NCBI RefSeq assembly: GCF_030866825.1
Contig: NZ_CP133020.1
Coordinates: 372,001 to 436,000, forward strand
Length of the DNA stretch: 64,000 nt
Origin: Rathayibacter sp. SW19
GTDB lineage: Bacteria > Actinomycetota > Actinomycetes > Actinomycetales > Microbacteriaceae
Direction: 5' to 3'
The position numbers and the translations under genes are program-made. Within the stretch, counting starts at the first letter, position 1, and the number at the start of each line of letters is the position of its first letter. The notes beneath the pieces were generated by a model. The model had not been told where the DNA came from and searched no databases. It saw only the letters and a program-made list of their open reading frames with translations. This document shows positions 24,390-31,580 of this stretch, piece after piece.

Positions 24390-25730
24390 TCACGCGAAAA
24401 TCGTCTTGGCTTGGTCCTCCAGCCGCTTCTGGATTGCGAGGATGTTGGACTTGCTCGGGTCCTGGATGAAGTCCTGCAGACCAGAGAATGCCGCTGCTGC
24501 CATGGCCGGGTCCGTGTCGCGATCGAGGAACTGCGAAACGGCCTTCTTCGATGAGATCAACGTGGCCGACTTCTTCTGGAGCTCCGTGTAGTTGGAGGTG
24601 TCCGCATCCTTGGTCATACCGACGTCCCACTTGTCAGTCTCGAGGAACTTCGCAGCTGCGGCACCGGTACCGAGGTACTCCAGCACCTTCTTGGCCGCGT
24701 CCGGGTTCTTCGCTTTCGCGGAGCACATGTAACCGTCGGCAGGCGCCTCCATGTAATCCGTCCCGTACTTGCTGTTGATGGCGGGGAATTCGAAGAAGTC
24801 CAAATCGGGAAGGTTCTCAGGGGAGTAGTTCGCCCCGACTTGGTTGGAACCCTGGAACATCATCACGGCCTCCTTGTTTTCCAGGGCCTTGGCGGCGTCC
24901 TGCCAGATGCGCCCGTTGGCACCGGTCTGGCAGTACGGCAGCAGCTCGGCATATTGCTCGAAAGTCGCCGTCACGCCTGGGTCGGTCCACGGCACCTCGT
25001 GGCGCATCAGCTTCATGTGGTAGTCGTAGCCGTTGAGTCTGAGGTCGATGGTGTCGAAGAATCCACACGCCGGCCACAAGTCTTTGTCGGCGAAGGCGAT
25101 CGGGATCAGTCCGTCGGATTGCACCCGCTTGCAGAGGGTGATCAGTTCGTCCCAGCTGTTCGGAACCGCGTACCCGCCCTTTTCGAAAGCGCTCTTGTTG
25201 TGGAAGAAGACCCAGGGGTAGTTGTACATCGGGATGAAATAGTACTTTCCGTCGAGCCCCTTGGATAGCGCCTTGGCGGCTGGCCCGAAGTTCGATCCGA
25301 CCTTGTCCCACACGTCATCGATCGGCGTCGCGAGTCCTTGCGCCGCGAAGAACTGCATACGGAATCCGGCGAACCACGTGAAGAGGTCGTCCGGTGTTGC
25401 CTGGAGATAGTTGCTGATGCTGCTCTTGAATGTCTCGTGATCGACGAGGTTCAAATTGATGTCGAGGCCCGTCGATTTCGACGCGGCATCGATGAGCGCC
25501 TGCTGCGAGTCCTTGACGCCGGGATTGGAGTTGTAAGAGCCCATTGTCACGGGTCCCTTGCCGCCGCCGGACGTCGGACCACCGGCACTTCCAGGGCTCG
25601 CGCACGACGCGAGCGTGCTGCCGCCGAAGCCAACCAGCGTCGTCGCTGCCAGGCCCCGCAAGAGTGTACGGCGGGTCAGCAGACTGCTGGTTGCCGAGCG
25701 TGTGTTCATTATCGCTGTGTTTGGAGTCAT
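24390..25730 (-). CDS. Extracellular sugar-binding lipoprotein with Tat-like signal
   Basis: 446 residues. The N-terminus has a twin-arginine-like signal (LLTRRTLLRGLAATTLVGF) followed by a lipobox LASC with Cys 43, suggesting export by Tat and lipid anchoring. The mature part is a family 1 solute-binding protein (LFTWFAGFRMQFFAAQG, NYPWVFFHNKSAFEKGGY, VMMFQGSNQVGANY). GGAGGT lies about 11 bases before ATG 25730. It is the first gene of the operon leading to the GH88-like enzyme, so its ligand is probably a short unsaturated oligosaccharide; this is inference from context. Confidence 0.9.
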   Translation of the reverse strand: MTPNTAIMNTRSATSSLLTRRTLLRGLAATTLVGFGGSTLASCASPGSAGGPTSGGGKGPVTMGSYNSNPGVKDSQQALIDAASKSTGLDINLNLVDHETFKSSISNYLQATPDDLFTWFAGFRMQFFAAQGLATPIDDVWDKVGSNFGPAAKALSKGLDGKYYFIPMYNYPWVFFHNKSAFEKGGYAVPNSWDELITLCKRVQSDGLIPIAFADKDLWPACGFFDTIDLRLNGYDYHMKLMRHEVPWTDPGVTATFEQYAELLPYCQTGANGRIWQDAAKALENKEAVMMFQGSNQVGANYSPENLPDLDFFEFPAINSKYGTDYMEAPADGYMCSAKAKNPDAAKKVLEYLGTGAAAAKFLETDKWDVGMTKDADTSNYTELQKKSATLISSKKAVSQFLDRDTDPAMAAAAFSGLQDFIQDPSKSNILAIQKRLEDQAKTIFA

Positions 25731-25941
25731 GGTCTTACCGCACCTCCGTGGTGAGCCGGGTTGGAATGCGTGAACCGTAACATTGGTGATCCACCCGAAT
25801 GTCGAGAAGATGGCACTGCCAAACAGCGGTACACGTTGACGGGTAGACGGTCGGGTGGACCGGTCGCGATGCCTTCACCAGCCGCGGGCGAAGAACGCCG
25901 GATGCTTGTGCGGTAGTCGAGCCTTAGTGCCGGTGCAGACT

Positions 25942-25988
25942 CTCACGTTCGACGTGAGTAGTGTGTCCGCATGAGATTCGCGGACAAA
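25942..25988 (+). repeat. Inverted repeat plus 31-bp direct repeat, copy B (5' end of the SDR gene)
   Basis: CTCACGT-TCG-ACGTGAG (25942-25958) is a perfect 7-bp stem. Bases 25958-25988 are identical to 6950-6980 and contain the TGTCCGC/GCGGACA inverted repeat around the ATG of the SDR gene. This copy is the natural one, because the encoded MRFADK continues into the SDR cofactor strand. Confidence 0.85.
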
Positions 25989-26741
25989 GTCGTCGTAGTA
26001 ACTGGCGGCGCTCACGGCATCGGCCGGGCGACCGTTGAGCGATTTCTGGCGGAAGGCGCGCGGGTCGCACTGCTTGACATCGATGTGGATGCCGCCGAGC
26101 AGGCGAGCAAGGAGCTGTCGACGGATACCGGCGACGGCGACGCCCGCGTTTTCGTAGCCGGCTGCGACATTCTGGACGCGGCGTCGGTCGACGCGGCCGT
26201 CGCATCCGTTGTCGAACACTACGGCCGGATCGACGTGCTCGCCTCCGTCGCCGGCGGCGATATCGTGCCCGACGACCCGCTGGGCGAGGCGCACTGGAAC
26301 ACCGTGGTCAGTTGGAACCTCCACGGCCCGGTGCGGCTGATTCGTGCGTGCCTTTCTCAACTCAAGCAATCGCACGGCGCGATCGTTCTTGTCGGCTCGG
26401 TCAACGGCATCCAGGCGTTCGGGCAGCCGGCTTATTCGAGTGCGAAGGCCGGGCTTTCATTGCTCGCTCGCAACCTTGCGGTGACACTGGGTCCGGACGG
26501 TGTGCGCATCAACGTGGTCGCCCCGGGAACCGTGCGCACCCGCGTGTGGGACAACCAGAGGGGTGGTGCGGATGCATTGCTGCCGCTGTATCCGCTCGGT
26601 CGTGTGGGGGAGCCGGCTGACATTGCATCCGCAATCGCGTTCCTCGCCTCGGCGGATGCCGCGTGGATCACCGGCGTCACCTTGCCCGTCGATGGCGGCG
26701 CCACCGTCGGACCGCTGGCCGCGTTGCCGCGCGAGCCGTGA
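25971..26741 (+). CDS. Short-chain dehydrogenase/reductase (SDR)
   Basis: 256 residues, classical SDR: cofactor motif VVVTGGAHGIGRAT near residue 10 (T-G-x3-G-x-G), DVLASVAGG in place of the NNAG motif, catalytic Ser in VLVGSVNG, and YSSAK (Tyr-x3-Lys) near residue 155, then INVVAPGTVRT. Asp after the second strand (LLDIDVD) suggests NAD+ preference. It probably oxidises a sugar or sugar acid; KduD-like ketouronate reduction would suit the GH88 context but is not shown. Its start region is duplicated at 6950. Confidence 0.88.
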   Translation: MRFADKVVVVTGGAHGIGRATVERFLAEGARVALLDIDVDAAEQASKELSTDTGDGDARVFVAGCDILDAASVDAAVASVVEHYGRIDVLASVAGGDIVPDDPLGEAHWNTVVSWNLHGPVRLIRACLSQLKQSHGAIVLVGSVNGIQAFGQPAYSSAKAGLSLLARNLAVTLGPDGVRINVVAPGTVRTRVWDNQRGGADALLPLYPLGRVGEPADIASAIAFLASADAAWITGVTLPVDGGATVGPLAALPREP

Positions 26742-26788
26742 GGTGCCACACCCGCGCACGCCGCCGCACTCCGTGACACAATCAGCGT

Positions 26789-27634
26789 GTGCCCCAATTC
26801 ACCGATGGAGACGGCGTCGCGATCAGCTATTACGTGTGGCCGGTCACCCGAACGCGAGCGATCGTGCAGGTCGTGCACGGGGTGGGCGAGCACGCTCGCC
26901 GCTACGAGGAACTCGCCGCGACCCTGAACGCCGCCGGCTACACCGTCTATGCCGACGATCATCGCGGCCACGGCCAGACCGGCATGGAGCAATGGCACGG
27001 CGACGTAAGCAAGCTCGGCAAGCTCGGCGTGGGCGGCCTGCGGGCCGCGGAGCGCGACGTGCACCAGTTCAGCGAGATCATTCTGGCCGAGCATCCGGGC
27101 ATTCCGCTGGTGATCCTCGGGCACAGCTGGGGCTCGTTCATGACTCAGAAGATCGTCAACAAGCACGCGGATGACTACGCCGCCGTCGTGCTCTCCGGCA
27201 GCGCTTATCTGATGCTCGGCTCGCTCAACAGCGGCGATCTCAACGCGAAGTACAAGGGTCCGAACGCGACCGGTGCCGAATGGCTGAGTCGCGACCCCGA
27301 GGTCGCGCGGGCCTTCGTCGCGGATCCGCTCACGACACTGACCCCGCTGGCAAAACTCTTCGGTCCAGCGGACACGCTGCGCATCCTCGGCCGGCCGGCG
27401 CGCGGCCTTCCTGTGGCGCTTCCGCTGCTCATTCAATTGGGCGACGACGACCCGGTCGGCGGTGCTCCGAGCAATGCCCGCCTCGCCGCCGCCTACCGCA
27501 AGCGTTCAGGCCTGACCGATGTCACGCTCACTGTCTATCCAGGCGCGCGCCACGAAATCTACAACGAGACCAACCGCGCCGAAGTCATGGCCGACCTCGT
27601 CACCTGGCTCGACGCCCGCTTTCCGCGGGCCTGA
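26789..27634 (+). CDS. Alpha/beta hydrolase, monoacylglycerol-lipase-like
   Basis: 281 residues. The sequence VQVVHGVGEHARRYEELAATLNAAGYTVYADDHRGHGQTG and the nucleophile elbow GHSWGS are typical of the Hydrolase_4 / monoglyceride lipase family; Asp in QLGDDDPVGG and His in YPGARHEIYNE complete the triad. No signal peptide, so it acts in the cytoplasm, probably on monoacylglycerols or small esters. Start GTG 26789 begins directly at the first strand. It follows the SDR gene by 47 bases and ends before a repeat-rich gap. Confidence 0.85.
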   Translation: MPQFTDGDGVAISYYVWPVTRTRAIVQVVHGVGEHARRYEELAATLNAAGYTVYADDHRGHGQTGMEQWHGDVSKLGKLGVGGLRAAERDVHQFSEIILAEHPGIPLVILGHSWGSFMTQKIVNKHADDYAAVVLSGSAYLMLGSLNSGDLNAKYKGPNATGAEWLSRDPEVARAFVADPLTTLTPLAKLFGPADTLRILGRPARGLPVALPLLIQLGDDDPVGGAPSNARLAAAYRKRSGLTDVTLTVYPGARHEIYNETNRAEVMADLVTWLDARFPRA

Positions 27635-27642
27635 CCAGTCGC

Positions 27643-27759
27643 ATGACCATCCGCGCGACCAACCGCGCGACCAATCGCGCGACCAACCGTGCGACCAACC
27701 GTGAGGTGCGGATTTATGTCGCGCCCTGCGGCGCAAAAGCGACATAAGCCCGCACCTCA
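27643..27759 (+). repeat. 12-bp tandem repeats followed by a large inverted repeat
   Basis: About five units of GCGACCAACCGC (27643-27701) are followed by an inverted repeat with 21-bp arms (27702-27722 and 27739-27759, 19 of 21 paired) around a GC-rich 16-base loop. It lies between the hydrolase stop and the lipoate ligase gene and could serve as a terminator or a hairpin-type repeat element. Confidence 0.75.
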
Positions 27760-27814
27760 GCGGGTTACGCGCACGCGCGCCCGACGCACCGCGCCCGCGG
27801 AATAAGCTGTCAGC

Positions 27815-28864
27815 ATGCATGGTGAGTACAAGGTTCCTGGCGGCAAACTCGTTGTCGTCGACCTCGAAGTGGTCGACGGCGTCATCGAAAACTTCCATCT
27901 GTCCGGCGACTTCTTTCTCGAACCCGACAGCGCGCTCGAACTCATCGACACCGCCGTCAACGGTCTCCCAGCGGATGCCGATGCGAAGCTGATCGCCGCC
28001 GCCGTTCAGCGCGCACTGCCTGCGGATGCTGTTCTACTCGGCTTCTCCCCGGATGCGGTCGCTGTCGCGGTCCGCCGCTCGCTCGCCCGCGCGACAACCT
28101 GGCGCGACTACGACTGGCAGATCGTGCATGCCAAGGCTGTCTCACCCGCCATGCACTTGGCCCTGGACGAAGTGCTCGCAACCGAGGTCGGCGAGGGCCG
28201 CCGCAAGCCGACGCTGCGGATCTGGGAATGGGACGAATCAGCGGTCGTGATCGGCAGCTTCCAGTCGGTGAAAAACGAGGTCGACCCAGTCGGCGCGGCG
28301 AAGTACGGCTATGACGTGGTGCGACGCATCTCCGGCGGTGGCGCCATGATGATGGAAAAGGGCGCCGTGGTCACGTACTCGCTCTACGTGCCCGCCGAAC
28401 TCGTGCAGGGAATGACCTTCGCAGACAGCTATGCGTTCCTCGACGAGTGGACCGTGATCGCGCTGCAGTCGATCGGCATTGACGCCTCCTATCAACCGCT
28501 CAATGACATCACGAGTCCAAAGGGCAAGATTGGCGGCGCCGCCCAAAAGCGATTCGGCAATGGCGGTGTGCTGCACCACGTGACGATGAGCTACGACATG
28601 GATGGGCAGAAGCTGCTCGAGGTGCTGCGCATCGGACGCGAGAAGATCAGTGACAAGGGCATCGCATCCGCCGCGAAGCGGGTTGACCCGCTGCGCAGCC
28701 AGACCGGGCTCAGCCGCGCCGAGATCATCGAGCGGATGAAGGAAACGTTTGTGCGCCTGCACGGTGGCACGCCCGGGGATATCAGCGCAGAGGAGTACGC
28801 AAAAGCCGCCCAGCTGGTGACGGACAAGTTCTCCACGGCTGCCTGGCTGAATCGCGTGCCGTGA
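27815..28864 (+). CDS. Lipoate-protein ligase A family protein with N-terminal accessory domain
   Basis: 349 residues. Residues 1-90 form a small lipoate accessory domain (GGKLVVVDLEVVDGVIENFHLSGDFF), here N-terminal. Residues 100-340 are the BPL/LplA/LipB catalytic domain with RRISGGGAMM (the RRxxGGG motif) and KGKIGGAAQKR, whose Lys contacts the lipoyl-AMP. It would attach lipoate or octanoate to E2 and GcvH proteins. In E. coli LplA the accessory domain is C-terminal, so the order is swapped; such fusions are known in Actinobacteria. Start ATG 27815. Confidence 0.85.
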   Translation: MHGEYKVPGGKLVVVDLEVVDGVIENFHLSGDFFLEPDSALELIDTAVNGLPADADAKLIAAAVQRALPADAVLLGFSPDAVAVAVRRSLARATTWRDYDWQIVHAKAVSPAMHLALDEVLATEVGEGRRKPTLRIWEWDESAVVIGSFQSVKNEVDPVGAAKYGYDVVRRISGGGAMMMEKGAVVTYSLYVPAELVQGMTFADSYAFLDEWTVIALQSIGIDASYQPLNDITSPKGKIGGAAQKRFGNGGVLHHVTMSYDMDGQKLLEVLRIGREKISDKGIASAAKRVDPLRSQTGLSRAEIIERMKETFVRLHGGTPGDISAEEYAKAAQLVTDKFSTAAWLNRVP

Positions 28865-28928
28865 ACGCCCCAGACCCCCACAATGAGGGTCAACCATTGT
28901 GTTCAGTCGCGTCGTGTATCCTGACGCG

Positions 28929-29225
28929 GTGAATGGGTGGATCATCGCGGGCGTCATCGTACTCGTGGTCGTCGTGCTCGTCGTCGGGAACGCCCTCGGC
29001 TGGATCGACCTGTCGGACAAGAGCAGGCGCGGCGGACGCGGAAGCGGTGTGCTGTCAATCGGCGACGAAGTGTTCGCGCCGACCAGGCACGAAGCTCAGG
29101 CCGAACTGGATCGTCAGACGATTCTTCCGGCACCCGCACCGATCGCCGGAGACGGCGACAAGGGCATCTTCCACGACGGGCCGGTGCGCATCCGCCTCGA
29201 CGCTGACGGCAATTCGGTTCGCTGA
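28929..29225 (+). CDS. Small single-pass membrane protein
   Basis: About 98 residues from GTG 28929 (the frame is open to ATG 28899, but GTG starts right at the membrane helix). One hydrophobic helix, IIAGVIVLVVVVLVVGNALG, then an Arg/Gly-rich turn and a soluble tail (VLSIGDEVFAPTRHEAQAEL). No family recognised. It stands between lipoate ligase and a REP-like cluster; possibly a conserved small protein of the family. Confidence 0.65.
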   Translation: MNGWIIAGVIVLVVVVLVVGNALGWIDLSDKSRRGGRGSGVLSIGDEVFAPTRHEAQAELDRQTILPAPAPIAGDGDKGIFHDGPVRIRLDADGNSVR

Positions 29226-29233
29226 GTACCCCC

Positions 29234-29432
29234 GGTGGTCGAGTAGCCCGCGAGCGAAGCGAGCAGGCGTATCGAGACCCCCTGCACTGCCGCAACCAGG
29301 TCTCGATACGCTCGCTAGCGCTCGCTACTCGACCACCGAGGGGACGGTCTCGGGACGCTCGCTAACGCTCGCTGCTCGACCACCGAGGGGACGGTCTCGA
29401 TACGCTCGCTAGCGCTCCCTACTCGACCACCG
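29234..29432. repeat. REP-like cluster: one forward and three reverse copies
   Basis: A forward copy beginning GGTGGTCGAGTAG and ending CGTATCGAGACC is followed by three reverse copies beginning GGTCTCG and ending ACTCGACCACC, each with GCTCGC-type inner palindromes. Together they can fold into large cruciforms, like BIMEs. They separate the small membrane protein gene from the converging GNAT gene. Confidence 0.85.
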
Positions 29433-29441
29433 AAGGGCGAC

Positions 29442-29726
29442 TCAGCGGGTCAGCAGATCCTGGTAGTCGGGGTGCTCTTCGAGCCAGTGCTTGACGTACG
29501 GGCACTCCGCGACCACTCGAAGATCAGTCGTCGCCCGCACGTCGTCCAGTGCGAACTGCACCAACTCTGAAGCCAGTCCGCGCTCGCGTTTCTCCGGGTC
29601 GATCACCGTGTGCGTGAACACGATGGTGCCGTCATCGATTCGGTACTCGGCGAAGCCGGCTTCGCCATCCTCTTTCGAAATCACATACCGATTGCGGTCT
29701 GTTTCATTCGTCACGACGTGAGCCAT
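29442..29726 (-). CDS. Small GNAT acetyltransferase (YjdJ-like)
   Basis: 94 residues, matching the short GNAT subfamily (COG2388/YjdJ): YVISKEDGEAGFAEYRIDDGTIVFTHTVID, then the acetyl-CoA loop EKRERGLASELVQFALDDVR and CPYVKHWLEEHPDY at the end. These proteins are of unknown substrate. The gene is complete, and its start is 39 bases from the divergent methyltransferase gene. Confidence 0.85.
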   Translation of the reverse strand: MAHVVTNETDRNRYVISKEDGEAGFAEYRIDDGTIVFTHTVIDPEKRERGLASELVQFALDDVRATTDLRVVAECPYVKHWLEEHPDYQDLLTR

Positions 29727-29765
29727 AGCGTCAGCCTACGCGACAGGTCAGGGGAGAATGGAGTG

Positions 29766-30659
29766 ATGTGTGCACCGTGGACCCCAGAGTCGAGCAACCG
29801 TGTGATCCAGGCCGATAACCTTGTCGTTCTTCCGGCGCTTCCGGATGCCGCGTTCACCGTCGTCTACCTCGACCCGCCGTTCAACACCGGGCGTGAGCAA
29901 AGCCGGCAGAGCACGACATCCGTTCGCTCTCCGACCGGCACAATCACCGGTTTCAAAGGGCACAGCTATGAGCGGATCAAAGGTGATCTGCTGAGTTATG
30001 ATGACCGGTTCGAGAATTATTGGGAGTTCCTCGAACCGCGGCTGGCCGAGGCCTGGCGACTGCTCGCCGACGACGGCACGCTCTACCTGCATCTCGACTA
30101 TCGGGAGGCGCATTACGCCAAGGTGCTCCTTGACGCCCTGTTCGGGCGGGCGTCGTTCCTCAATGAGATCATCTGGGCTTACGACTACGGCGCCAAGTCG
30201 AAGAACAAATGGCCGGCGAAACACGACACGATTCTGGTCTACGTCAAGAACCCGAAGCGCTATTTCTTCGACTCCGCGTCGGTTGACCGCGAGCCGTACA
30301 TGGCCCCCGGGCTCGTCACTCCGGAAAAGGTCGCTCGCGGCAAATTGCCGACGGATGTCTGGTGGCACACCATCGTGTCGCCGACTGGTCGCGAAAAAAC
30401 AGGCTACCCCACCCAGAAACCGGAGGGGGTGCTGCGACGCATGGTGCAGGCATCCAGTCGGCCGGGGGATTGGGTGCTCGATTTCTTCGCAGGCAGCGGC
30501 ACGACCGGCGCTGTCGCGGGCGCTCTCGGCCGTCGATTCGTACTCGTCGACCAGAACGCCGAGGCGATCGCGGTGATGCGTGCACGGTTCGCGCCGTTGG
30601 TCGGCGTGGATGTCGAGTTCGAGCTCGACGCGCCGGAGCCATCGGCCGACGCCAGCTGA
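29766..30659 (+). CDS. Solitary DNA adenine/cytosine-N4 methyltransferase (N6/N4 class)
   Basis: 297 residues. The catalytic motif IV DPPFN (about 36-40) comes before the AdoMet motif DFFAGSGTTGAVA (about 241-253), the order of beta-class amino-methyltransferases; PTQKPEGVLRRM precedes the latter. ATG 29766 or the adjacent GTG 29763 both fit the GGAG site. No restriction enzyme or specificity subunit is nearby, so it is probably an orphan methyltransferase with an epigenetic or housekeeping role. Recognition sequence unknown. Confidence 0.87.
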   Translation: MCAPWTPESSNRVIQADNLVVLPALPDAAFTVVYLDPPFNTGREQSRQSTTSVRSPTGTITGFKGHSYERIKGDLLSYDDRFENYWEFLEPRLAEAWRLLADDGTLYLHLDYREAHYAKVLLDALFGRASFLNEIIWAYDYGAKSKNKWPAKHDTILVYVKNPKRYFFDSASVDREPYMAPGLVTPEKVARGKLPTDVWWHTIVSPTGREKTGYPTQKPEGVLRRMVQASSRPGDWVLDFFAGSGTTGAVAGALGRRFVLVDQNAEAIAVMRARFAPLVGVDVEFELDAPEPSADAS

Positions 30660-30695
30660 CGACGGCGCGCTGACGACGGCGCGCTATCTGGGCGA

Positions 30696-31574
30696 ATGCC
30701 CAAGCGAGATGTGCAAGGCTTGACGGCGATGTTCGCACGAAGGCAGCCCTCCCGAAGCCCACTCAGAGCCGCCCCGTTCGTCTGGGGCGCACTCGGTAGC
30801 GCTGCCGCGTTCGCGGGTGTCTATCTGTTCTTCGTGCGCAGTTATATGGGACAGTTGGTCGATGAGCGGGCGTTCGCGGGGGCGGATGCCTGGCAGGCCG
30901 GTTTCGTCACGGCGACGCAACATTTTCTCAACGTGTTGCCGTACGTCGCGGTGGGTGCTGCAACCCTGCTCGGCATTGCCATTGTGCTGGTACGACGTAA
31001 CTGGCTGGTGTTCGTCGCGGCACTCGCCGCGGCTGCGGCGGCCAACGTCTGCACGCAGCTGCTGAAGTACCTCTTTCTCGGCCGGCCGCAGCACGGTGTC
31101 GCGGATGGGCTGGCGAACTCGCTGCCGTCGGGGCATGCCACAGTTGCGGCATCGGCGGCTCTTGTCGTTTTCCTGGTGGCCGCACCGCGCCTTCGCCCGC
31201 TGGTCGCCATGCTCGGAGCGATCTTCACGATTGTCGCAGGGGCCGCGACGCTCGTCGACCAATGGCATCGCCCGAGCGATGTGGTCGCTGCACTGCTCGT
31301 TGTGGCGTTCTGGGGCTGCGCTGCCGGCTTCGTGCTCGCGCGCTCTCGTGCCCGCACGGCACTGTCATCCGTTGCAGCCCGGCTGCTGACTCTGGTCTGG
31401 ATCGCGATCGGGTGCGCCGTGGTCGCCGCCATCGCCCTCGTGGTCACCTACGTATCGGCCCTGGCGGGCGCCAGTCATCTTCTCATCGCATACGTCGGCG
31501 GCCTTGCCGCAATCATCGCCGTCTCGTTCGCGTTGGCTGCGGCAGGCAATCGCCTGTTCCGGTGGCTCGCCTGA
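30696..31574 (+). CDS. PAP2-family membrane phosphatase
   Basis: 292 residues, about six membrane helices. The three lipid-phosphatase motifs are present: KYLFLGRP (K-x6-R-P), PSGH in NSLPSGHATV, and WHRPSDV with the last His/Asp pair; the Ser-Arg normally before the third motif is VDQWHRPSD here. Such enzymes dephosphorylate lipid phosphates or undecaprenyl diphosphate at the outer membrane face. A C-terminal extension of two further helices (about residues 220-290) goes beyond the usual domain. It converges on the exporter gene at 31581. Confidence 0.83.
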   Translation: MPKRDVQGLTAMFARRQPSRSPLRAAPFVWGALGSAAAFAGVYLFFVRSYMGQLVDERAFAGADAWQAGFVTATQHFLNVLPYVAVGAATLLGIAIVLVRRNWLVFVAALAAAAAANVCTQLLKYLFLGRPQHGVADGLANSLPSGHATVAASAALVVFLVAAPRLRPLVAMLGAIFTIVAGAATLVDQWHRPSDVVAALLVVAFWGCAAGFVLARSRARTALSSVAARLLTLVWIAIGCAVVAAIALVVTYVSALAGASHLLIAYVGGLAAIIAVSFALAAAGNRLFRWLA

Positions 31575-31580
31575 GCGGCG

